Source of the DNA: Oceanococcus sp964629015
Lineage (GTDB): Bacteria; Pseudomonadota; Gammaproteobacteria; Nevskiales; Oceanococcaceae
Assembly (NCBI GenBank): GCA_964629015.1
Contig: CAZVMN010000014.1
Span: forward strand, 1-64,000
Direction of reading: 5' to 3'
DNA: 64,000 bases
The notes beneath the pieces were generated by a model that worked only from the letters and a program-made list of their open reading frames with translations, was not told the origin of the DNA and made no database searches. Below are positions 43,101 through 50,562 of this stretch, piece after piece (position 1 is the stretch's first letter; each line of letters opens with the position of its first letter). The translations under genes and the position numbers were made by a program.

Positions 43101-44563
43101 GAGCTAGCCGATCTGACTGGCTGATTTACACTCTTACGATCAGCACCAAGGCCACAACCTTGCACCTTCCAGCCGTTTTCAGTGAGTTTCATGGTCTCTT
43201 CAACTTTCGAAAGCGGCGAACAGTCTGATTGGTCCTGTTTTTTCTCAGCCACATCCAGTGCGCTTGCCCACATTTCATCATTCACTATGTTGCCGGCGCC
43301 TGAACGTGCCGCCCATCGCGCCGAGGCGAAGCGGGTAATCGGATTATCAACGCCGGTCACGGACTTCAGCGCTCGACCGCCAGCAATAAAGGCATTTTTG
43401 GCCAAGGGAGTGAATTCCGATAGGCGTGCACGCATGCGCTGCCTGCTCGTATAGCCCGGCCATTCCCCTGCACTTATTCTCTTGCAGAGATGTGCATACG
43501 CAGCAGCATGCTTGGGGATACTGGGTGTGAACGGATCGTGCATACATTCATCCAGGTGCCGCATGCGCTGCTCACTCGGCGCTGTGCCGCTGACTCCGTT
43601 TACAACCTGTTGTATGGCAGCCAGGAACTGATCTTTGGATATCCAGTGAAATATCTCGCTGGGCGGCTGAATCAACTCGCTGGGCAGTTTACCCACGTCG
43701 AGACTCAAGGCATCGCGCCCGGTGACCAGCACTTCGAAAATCGAAGACGACGAATGCATGGTCACCAGATCCGCTCGGGCCAGGTCCTCACTGAACTCTC
43801 CCCGAGCAGACAAGACTACGTTCTCTTCCTGCAGGGCTTCAGCATATGGCTCGTCACTTTCCCCAGGATGAGGCCGAACCAGAAACGTGACCTCGGGAAA
43901 GCGCCGCGCAGCGTCTCTTATCCAAGCTACCGTTTTCTCGCGAAAGCGCTTCAACTCACGGTTCATCGGGATGTCCGTGTGAACTTTGTGCTTCAGAAAA
44001 AACGCACGAAGTTCGTCATCAGTCAGGTCCGCGAGTAGATAGTTCGATATGAACAGCACCAGGGGACGATGTTCCCCATCATCGGGGGCAAGACTTTGAG
44101 CGGACATGTTCGCTGAGGTTGAAGCAATATCGAGCTTCGGGTTGCCGCATATGTAAATCCGATCTGCCGGCACGCCACACTCTTCACGAATACGGCGCGC
44201 GTAATTTTCGCCCCACACAATGTGCGCGAAAACGTCGTCATTGTATTGAGACAGACGATCTATATTCAGCTTCTCGTACCGAAAAATGCCGGGGTACAGC
44301 TGCTCGGAGTGCTGAACAACCAAGGGGGCGTTGGCGCGAACTGCCCGGGAGAAAACATGCTTGGTATTCCGGACGTTATAACTCGGTGTAATCATCAAGT
44401 CAGCGGGTTCACGCGCCCTGTCAAAGTAATCGTAGCCCTGCTCGCTTAGATAGATATCCTGGTGGTCACATCTCAGCACATGGTCTGGTGCAAGCAATTG
44501 CGCCAGCATCGCGCCAATCAGCCCTTCTCGACTGAAGTGATCAACCAGTAACGTGATGTTCAT
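43097..44563 (-). CDS. Surface carbohydrate biosynthesis protein (GT-B-like)
   Basis: Protein of 488 residues from the ATG at 44563. It resembles the family annotated as surface carbohydrate biosynthesis proteins, related in fold to CDP-glycerol and Kdo-type transferases. Visible are VVQHSEQLYPG near the N-terminal half, ICGNPKLDIA, LVRPHPGES, and a C-terminal nucleotide-site-like stretch TMHSSSSIFEVLVTGRDALS. It follows pseI after 126 bp, so it is a candidate pseudaminic acid transferase; that is inference from position. The C-terminal 70 residues look like a separate hydrophilic tail. Confidence 0.75.
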   Translation of the reverse strand: MNITLLVDHFSREGLIGAMLAQLLAPDHVLRCDHQDIYLSEQGYDYFDRAREPADLMITPSYNVRNTKHVFSRAVRANAPLVVQHSEQLYPGIFRYEKLNIDRLSQYNDDVFAHIVWGENYARRIREECGVPADRIYICGNPKLDIASTSANMSAQSLAPDDGEHRPLVLFISNYLLADLTDDELRAFFLKHKVHTDIPMNRELKRFREKTVAWIRDAARRFPEVTFLVRPHPGESDEPYAEALQEENVVLSARGEFSEDLARADLVTMHSSSSIFEVLVTGRDALSLDVGKLPSELIQPPSEIFHWISKDQFLAAIQQVVNGVSGTAPSEQRMRHLDECMHDPFTPSIPKHAAAYAHLCKRISAGEWPGYTSRQRMRARLSEFTPLAKNAFIAGGRALKSVTGVDNPITRFASARWAARSGAGNIVNDEMWASALDVAEKKQDQSDCSPLSKVEETMKLTENGWKVQGCGLGADRKSVNQPVRSASS

Positions 44564-44689
44564 TCCGCAATTCCCTGAAGGCAGATCCGGCGGGGCTCCA
44601 GCACGGCAGTGGCCACCGTGGCAACCCGCCCCGTCACGATTCGCCACGTTACCGGCCTCATGCCCGCGAGCCGGAAAACCTCGAGAGAG

Positions 44690-45760
44690 CTACGACGCAT
44701 TGCCTTCATCTGTCGAAATTACCGACCACACAACCGGCGTGTTCTTTTGCACATCGCAAAGGACCTGGCTGCCGATGATCGCCTCTGTGTGTTTTGGCGG
44801 AAGCCCATAGCCGGGCCGCACGCTGCGAATGGCATCGGCGGTGATGGTTTCACCGGCCCGCAGGTCCTTCACGAAGTACAAGCTGCGCCGAAACTGCACG
44901 TTGCCCTGTTCACTGGACTTGCGTCCATAGTCCACATGACCCAGAGCCGCGAATGCAGTGCGCGCCCCGGCGACCAATTGTTGCAGGTCAGGCGGCTCCA
45001 GAGAAAAACTGTCATCGGGCCCACCACCATTGCGATCCAGGGTGAAGTGCTTCTCGATAATCCTGGCCCCCAATGCGACGCTGGCAATCGCCGTTGTGTT
45101 TTCCAGCGTATGGTCCGACAGGCCTGTCACCAGTCCGAAGCGCTCGATCATGTCGGGAATGGTGCGCAGATTGTAATCCTCCGCAGGGGCCGGGTAGCCG
45201 CTGACGCAGTGCAAGATCGCAAGCTCCTCGCAACCACCATTCCGGGCGGCCGCAATGGCCTCTTGGATTTCGTCAGCATCAGCCATGCCCGTGGAGATGA
45301 TCATGGGTTTGCCGGTCCCCGCCACGTAGCGAATGAGCGGCAGGTCCACGGCCTCGAAAGAGGCGATCTTGTAAGCCGGGGCATTGAGATCTTCGAGCAG
45401 ATCGACCGCGGTATTGTCGAAAGGCGAGCTGAAGATCGTGATTCCACAGTCTCGGGCACAGTCGAACAGGGGTTTGTGCCAATCCCATGGGGTGTGAGCC
45501 CACTCGTAAAGCTCATAAAGCGTTCGCCCTGCCCACAGTCCGCCTGAAATCTGAAAATCAGGCAGATCCGATTGCAGGGTGATGGTGTCAGGTCGATACG
45601 TCTGGATCTTCAGTGCATCGGCACCACTTCTGGCGGCCTCCTGAATGATCCGCATGGCCGCCTCGATGTCTCCGTTGTGGTTGGCCGACATCTCGGCGAT
45701 AACGTACGGGGAGCTGTCGGGGCCTATGCGACGACCAGCAATGCTGATGCTATTCGTCAT
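44690..45760 (-). CDS. pseI: Pseudaminic acid synthase
   Basis: Condenses 2,4-diacylamido-2,4,6-trideoxy-L-altrose with phosphoenolpyruvate to give pseudaminic acid. The 356 residues hold the NeuB-type barrel (IAEMSANHNGD, ALKIQTYRPDTITL, FSSPFD, HCVSGYPAP) and a C-terminal SAF/antifreeze-like domain (FRRSLYFVKDLRAGE). TYRPDTITL is characteristic of PseI as opposed to sialic acid synthases. The ATG at 45760 overlaps the formyltransferase gene by 11 bp. Confidence 0.93.
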   Translation of the reverse strand: MTNSISIAGRRIGPDSSPYVIAEMSANHNGDIEAAMRIIQEAARSGADALKIQTYRPDTITLQSDLPDFQISGGLWAGRTLYELYEWAHTPWDWHKPLFDCARDCGITIFSSPFDNTAVDLLEDLNAPAYKIASFEAVDLPLIRYVAGTGKPMIISTGMADADEIQEAIAAARNGGCEELAILHCVSGYPAPAEDYNLRTIPDMIERFGLVTGLSDHTLENTTAIASVALGARIIEKHFTLDRNGGGPDDSFSLEPPDLQQLVAGARTAFAALGHVDYGRKSSEQGNVQFRRSLYFVKDLRAGETITADAIRSVRPGYGLPPKHTEAIIGSQVLCDVQKNTPVVWSVISTDEGNAS

Positions 45761-46397
45761 CGATCTTCTCCAGTGTGAGCTTGTATTTGTGCCCGCGAAA
45801 TTCAAAAAATGCAGGGTATCGCCCAGGATCGCAAACGCGGATGCGGTCGAACTGCCCAGCAATGCTTTTGCTTGGGTCAATCCGGCTGTCCAGCGGGGTT
45901 CGTCTGGCATAGTAGGTTGGCTCGACCGCCGTATCCTGAGCGCTAGGCTGGATCGTTGATAGATTCTCAACTGCAAAGTCCATCAATTTCAGTTCCGCCT
46001 CAAACACAATGGTGTTGATTTCATCCCAAAGCGCATCCTTGGGAATCACTATGGGGACCTTCGCCCAGATGCGTCCACTGTCCACTTTGTCCTCGGCTTC
46101 CAGCAAGCTCATGGTGATCTGTTCGGCACCCTCCACGATTTGCCAGATATGCGGGCTCCAGCCGCGGCCGCGGGGCAGGTCGCTGGCATGCACAACCAAA
46201 CTCGTACGGTAATTCGACCGGATGGCCTTATCGATGATTTCCGAGCAGGAAACCAAGAACAGAATATCGCCGCCAGAAAGCTGCTGCTTCCCTGTAACCA
46301 ACTCAATGTCATGCGTAGCCTGGTTCTTCTCAACCCAACTCAGCAGGAAGCGATACACAGGGTGCCACTCATCACTGCACAGGATGCTGATTCTCAT
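45750..46397 (-). CDS. Formyltransferase-family protein of the Pse pathway
   Basis: Protein of 215 residues with a formyltetrahydrofolate-type transferase fold. H70 and D106 match the catalytic His and Asp of the family in VHASDLPRGRGWSP and VDSGRIW, but the usual Asn two residues before the His is Val68. It lies between pseG and pseI where pseH, the GNAT acetyltransferase, normally stands, with overlaps on both sides. It most likely formylates the 4-amino group of the UDP-sugar made by PseC, which becomes the 7-N-formyl group of pseudaminic acid. Confidence 0.82.
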   Translation of the reverse strand: MRISILCSDEWHPVYRFLLSWVEKNQATHDIELVTGKQQLSGGDILFLVSCSEIIDKAIRSNYRTSLVVHASDLPRGRGWSPHIWQIVEGAEQITMSLLEAEDKVDSGRIWAKVPIVIPKDALWDEINTIVFEAELKLMDFAVENLSTIQPSAQDTAVEPTYYARRTPLDSRIDPSKSIAGQFDRIRVCDPGRYPAFFEFRGHKYKLTLEKIDDE

Positions 46398-47529
46398 GGA
46401 ATACACCGTTGAGTAAGATTTTTGAAACGCGCGAAACCCCCAAGCCATCCGTCAGGGATGCCGCCGTTTGGCTCATTTGGGTCAGGGCCTGCAGCAAGGA
46501 GTCGGTGTTGCAGGTTTGCAGGGTGGCCTCGAGCGTGTTCGCGTCCAGCAGTGTCGCCGCCCCGGCCTGAGCCAGCGACTCGGCGATTCGCTGCTGGTTC
46601 TCCGCCAGGATGAGCAAAGCGGCCGGGACGCCCAGGCAGCAGCGCTCCCAGGAGGAGGATCCGGCGGCACCAATCACAAGGTCTGTGGACGCCAAACGTT
46701 CAGCCATATTGCTGGCGCCTACGACCAGCGACACGCGAGGAAGATCGCCATCGCCGGGTGCCAGGCCTGCATTGAGAGCGCAGATTTTCCGGCGCAATTC
46801 GGATGTGTGCGGCGCTGTAGGCCCCACAATCACTTCCGTATGCAGCCGCTGCAACCAGCCGCTCCGGTACAAGCTGGTGAGCACGCTGCCCGTCACGTTG
46901 TCTGCATCCACACCGCCCAGACTGATCATCAGCCTTTCCAGTCGACCATCAGCTCTGCGGGCGAGACTGCGATCGCGCCATTGGGCGAATTCGGGACGCA
47001 GCAGCGCATACTGCAGGCCGACCAGAAGCCGACAATTCGCCGGCACCAACGCGGCGTAGCTGCGTGCTTCCCGGCCAAAGTTCTGGTCGAGAAGCACATC
47101 GCAGTCATGTTCACGATCGGCCAGATCATCAATCGCCAGAATGTGCCGCACCTGGGAGCGCATTGGTGTTTCCCAGGCCACACCCAAGGCGTAGTGATCC
47201 ACGACCAGCCAATCATAGGGCATGGAATCTCGAGTGAACTCATCGATTGCTGCCACCGTCTCCTCGGCATCACGATCGACACTGACGCCGAGCCAGGTCG
47301 CGTGGGCAAGCGCGTCTGCGGCTGGCGCAAGATCGCCGCTGGGCGGTGGAAGCACGGCCAGGCGAAAACCTTGCTCGGTCACGGTGGCGTGCGGCGAGCC
47401 CGGGTGCTCGCGGCACACAAAATCACATTCGGCCCCGGCGTCACGCAGGGCATTGGCCAAGGTGAGGCACCGCATCAGGTGACCGATACCAATCTGCGTA
47501 CCGGCATCGCAGCGAAACAGGATCTTCAT
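46372..47529 (-). CDS. pseG: UDP-2,4-diacylamido-trideoxy-altrose hydrolase
   Basis: Removes UDP from the diacylamido-trideoxy-altrose precursor in pseudaminic acid synthesis. The 385-residue GT-B-like protein starts with FRCDAGTQIGIGHLMRCLTL, the PseG signature containing the catalytic His, and later has LISLGGVDADN and GAAGSSSWERCCLGVPA for UDP binding. Length is close to the family norm. It overlaps pseF by 4 bp and the formyltransferase gene by 26 bp. Confidence 0.92.
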   Translation of the reverse strand: MKILFRCDAGTQIGIGHLMRCLTLANALRDAGAECDFVCREHPGSPHATVTEQGFRLAVLPPPSGDLAPAADALAHATWLGVSVDRDAEETVAAIDEFTRDSMPYDWLVVDHYALGVAWETPMRSQVRHILAIDDLADREHDCDVLLDQNFGREARSYAALVPANCRLLVGLQYALLRPEFAQWRDRSLARRADGRLERLMISLGGVDADNVTGSVLTSLYRSGWLQRLHTEVIVGPTAPHTSELRRKICALNAGLAPGDGDLPRVSLVVGASNMAERLASTDLVIGAAGSSSWERCCLGVPAALLILAENQQRIAESLAQAGAATLLDANTLEATLQTCNTDSLLQALTQMSQTAASLTDGLGVSRVSKILLNGVFHENQHPVQ

Positions 47530-48212
47530 TTCGCCAGGATCAGGCCCATCAGGGCTTCAGCACGCCGCCAGTCGGACTCGGTGTCAATATCCTGCACCCG
47601 ATCCGGCGGGAGAAGCACGGGGCAAGCGTCGGGGCCGAAGATCGCTCCACCGGCCACCCACGTGGTCGGCCGCGCCCAGTAAAACTGTCCGGCATCGTGA
47701 TACGCCTGAGGCAGATCCTGGGAACGTGTCAGCGCATGTTCCGGCTGGAACATGTGCGGCCTACCCGCGTCATCCAGATAGAAGGCGCGCTGTATGGGGA
47801 AATCGTAGGCGGTCGCCGCGAATGCGTAGGTGACGGCCGGGTCATCCAGGTGTCGTCGCCCAACAACAAGGTCTTCGGCCATGACGAATGGCGCCGTCGC
47901 GTAAAGGCAGCAAACGGCGGTTGGTGTCGATCCTTTGGCAGCAAACACCTCTATGGCATGGGCGATCACTGGCTGCGTGGGAATGTGATCACCCGCCAAA
48001 CTATCGGGCCGCTCGAGAATTCCCGCACCCACCGAACGCGCAACGTCCGCTATGTCCTCATCATCCGTGCTGACAACGATCTGGTCGAACAAGCCGCTGG
48101 ATTCCGCCACTTCAATCGGCCAGGCCAGCATGGGCTTGCCGCAGAACTCGCGGATGTTCTTCCGCGGAATCCGTTTGCTGCCGCCACGGGCCGGAATGAT
48201 CGCGATGTTCAC
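47526..48212 (-). CDS. pseF: Pseudaminic acid cytidylyltransferase
   Basis: Activates pseudaminic acid with CTP to CMP-Pse, the donor for the transferase. The 228 residues start with the nucleotide motif IIPARGGSKRIPRKN (5-19), followed by the metal and sugar-site region STDDEDIADVA. It is of the CMP-sialic acid synthetase family. It overlaps pseC and pseG by 4 bp each (ATGA), consistent with tight coupling. Confidence 0.94.
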   Translation of the reverse strand: MNIAIIPARGGSKRIPRKNIREFCGKPMLAWPIEVAESSGLFDQIVVSTDDEDIADVARSVGAGILERPDSLAGDHIPTQPVIAHAIEVFAAKGSTPTAVCCLYATAPFVMAEDLVVGRRHLDDPAVTYAFAATAYDFPIQRAFYLDDAGRPHMFQPEHALTRSQDLPQAYHDAGQFYWARPTTWVAGGAIFGPDACPVLLPPDRVQDIDTESDWRRAEALMGLILAK

Positions 48213-49357
48213 GAGCTCAGCAGGTTCCGCAGTGCTGCAACCACTTCGTCCTGCTGCACCTCAGTCAGCGTGGCGAACATCGGCAGGCTGATGGCGCGGC
48301 TGTAGTAGTTCTCGGCAACGGGGAACTGGCCTTGCCGAAAGCCCAGAGCTTCGTAGTACGGCTGGCGGTGGATCGGGATGTAATGCACGTTCACGCCGAT
48401 ACCCGCAGCGCGCAAGTCCTCGAATAGCTGGCGCCTTTTCGAGGCCTCGGCCAGCTGGATGACATAGAGGTGGAATGCCGAGTGGCCCTCCGGGTGTTGC
48501 CAGGGCGTATCCAGCGCCAGGCCGGCCAGCATTTCGTCGTACCGGCGGGCGATGGCATGGCGCCGTTCAATGAATGGATCCAGACGTGACAGCTGACTGC
48601 GTCCCAAAGCCGCCTGAATATCCGTCATGCGGTAGTTATAGCCCAAGTCCTGCTGCTCGTAATACCAGGGACCTTCATCGCGCGTCAGACGATCGGCATC
48701 GCGGGTCACGCCGTGGCTGCGCAGATCGCGCATGCGCTGCGCCAGGGCCGTATCGTTGGTCAGCGCCATGCCGCCTTCGGCACTGGTAATAATTTTGACC
48801 GGATGAAAGCTGAACACCGTGATGTCGCTATACGCGCACTGACCGATGGCCTGCTCCCGGTAGCGCCCACCCACGGCATGGGATGCGTCTTCGATCACTC
48901 GAAATCCGTACTTTTTCGCAAGCACGCTGATCGCCGCCATATCGCAGGGCTGGCCAGTGAGGTGGACCGGAACAACCACCTTTGGCAGCGTCCCATTGCG
49001 GTCGGCCTCGACGAGCTTGGCCTCCAGCGCACCCGGGCACATGTTGTAGGTGCGCGGATCAATGTCGACAAAGTCGACGCCCGCCCCACAATAAATGCCG
49101 CAATTTGCGGACGCGACAAAGCTGACAGGGCTCGTCCAGAGCCAATCTCCGGGCCCCAAACCCAGCGCCAGGCAAGCAATATGCAGGGCCGACGTGGCGC
49201 TGTTGACCGCCACCCCCTGACGGGCCCCGCAGTAGCTTGCCACGGCATGCTCGAACGCGGGCACCTGTGGCCCCTGTGTCAGAAAATCCGAACGCAGGAC
49301 GTCAACAACAGCAGCGATGTCCTCTTCACTGACACTCTGACGACCGTAGGGAATCAC
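48209..49357 (-). CDS. pseC: UDP-4-amino-4,6-dideoxy-AltNAc transaminase
   Basis: PLP-dependent aminotransferase that converts the PseB product to UDP-4-amino-4,6-dideoxy-L-AltNAc. The 382 residues include the DegT fold motifs TSALHIACLALG, the PLP aspartate in VIEDASHAVGG, and the lysine in FSFHPVKIITSAEGGM. It lies 21 bp after pseB and overlaps pseF. Confidence 0.94.
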   Translation of the reverse strand: MIPYGRQSVSEEDIAAVVDVLRSDFLTQGPQVPAFEHAVASYCGARQGVAVNSATSALHIACLALGLGPGDWLWTSPVSFVASANCGIYCGAGVDFVDIDPRTYNMCPGALEAKLVEADRNGTLPKVVVPVHLTGQPCDMAAISVLAKKYGFRVIEDASHAVGGRYREQAIGQCAYSDITVFSFHPVKIITSAEGGMALTNDTALAQRMRDLRSHGVTRDADRLTRDEGPWYYEQQDLGYNYRMTDIQAALGRSQLSRLDPFIERRHAIARRYDEMLAGLALDTPWQHPEGHSAFHLYVIQLAEASKRRQLFEDLRAAGIGVNVHYIPIHRQPYYEALGFRQGQFPVAENYYSRAISLPMFATLTEVQQDEVVAALRNLLSS

Positions 49358-49378
49358 CTTGACGACCTCATCTCAGGC

Positions 49379-50377
49379 TCACTCCGGAACCTGTTCCGAG
49401 ATCAGCTGCCGCAACTCCTCAACGGTCAAAAAGTGGTCGTTGGTGCCTGAATCATAGGCAAAACCCGGCTCAACGAAGGACGCATTGCTTTGGCTCAAAT
49501 AGAAGTCGCGCACCTTCGTGTCACCGGAAGGAAGGATCGCATAGTAACCACCCAGATCCACGCAGTTGAAACTGTCGCTGGAGGTAATCATCTCCTCATG
49601 CAGCTTCTCCCCCGGGCGGATGCCGACAATCCTCTGCTCGCATTCGGGCGCAATTGCCGTGGCCACATCGGTGATTCGGTAGCTGGGAATCTTGGGAACC
49701 AGAATTTCGCCACCGAAAGCTTCCTCGACGCACCACAACACCATGTCGACGCCCTCTTGCAGGCTGATGTTGAACCGCGTCATATTCGGGTCGGTGATCG
49801 GCAATACACCATTGCTTTTCTGCTTTTGGAAAAACGGTATTACCGAGCCCCGGCTGCCCATCACGTTGCCGTAGCGCACAACGGACAGACGCAGATCGCG
49901 GTGGCCTTTGATGTTGTTGGCGGATACGAACAACTTGTCCGAGCAAAGCTTGGTGGCGCCATAGAGATTGATTGGCGCGGCGGCCTTGTCGGTGGACAAA
50001 GCCACGACGCGCTTCACATCGGTGTCCAGACAAGCATCGATCAAGTTTTGCGCGCCCATAACGTTCGTCTGGATGCACTCGAAAGGGTTGTATTCAGCTG
50101 CTGGCACCTGTTTGAGGGCAGCTGCATGAATGACCACGTCCACGCCCTCCAACGCGCGCCGCAATCTATGGCCATCTCGGACGTCACCGATGAAATAGCG
50201 CAGACCGCTAAATTGATCCGGCGAAAACTCCTGAGCCATGTCGAACTGCTTGAGCTCATCTCGTGAATACACGACTAAGCGCTCAATATTTGGATAACGC
50301 TGAAGCACAGTCCGCACAAAAGCTTTACCGAATGAGCCAGTGCCCCCCGTGATCAATATTGATTTGTTATCAAGCAT
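49379..50377 (-). CDS. pseB: UDP-GlcNAc 4,6-dehydratase (inverting)
   Basis: First step of pseudaminic acid synthesis: dehydration at C4/C6 and C5 epimerisation of UDP-GlcNAc. The 332-residue SDR has ITGGTGSFGKAF (9-20), YSRDELKQ, and the catalytic Asp-Lys and Tyr-x3-Lys region in STDKAAAPINLYGATK. It is the first gene of the pse cluster, preceded by a 185-bp gap after wzc that could contain a promoter. Confidence 0.95.
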   Translation of the reverse strand: MLDNKSILITGGTGSFGKAFVRTVLQRYPNIERLVVYSRDELKQFDMAQEFSPDQFSGLRYFIGDVRDGHRLRRALEGVDVVIHAAALKQVPAAEYNPFECIQTNVMGAQNLIDACLDTDVKRVVALSTDKAAAPINLYGATKLCSDKLFVSANNIKGHRDLRLSVVRYGNVMGSRGSVIPFFQKQKSNGVLPITDPNMTRFNISLQEGVDMVLWCVEEAFGGEILVPKIPSYRITDVATAIAPECEQRIVGIRPGEKLHEEMITSSDSFNCVDLGGYYAILPSGDTKVRDFYLSQSNASFVEPGFAYDSGTNDHFLTVEELRQLISEQVPE

Positions 50378-50562
50378 TACTGTGATTTATGTGGCATATA
50401 CGCATGAATGCTAACTTTCGTCTTTACAGTCGATTCAAAAAGGCTAAAGACATAAGTCCTGTGCAAAAATCAACCCCGAATTCATCCCTTACATTCCACG
50501 AGCGCGCCGTTGCGTGGGCAATAAATCGACTCGGGAAACCTTCTAGAACAGCGAGAGACCAA

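Noticed and set aside
44609..45547. 312-codon plus-strand frame across pseI
   Set aside because: It is antisense to a clear NeuB-family gene and has no domain.
46468..47682. 404-codon plus-strand frame across pseG and pseF
   Set aside because: It is a shadow of two well-supported genes on the other strand.
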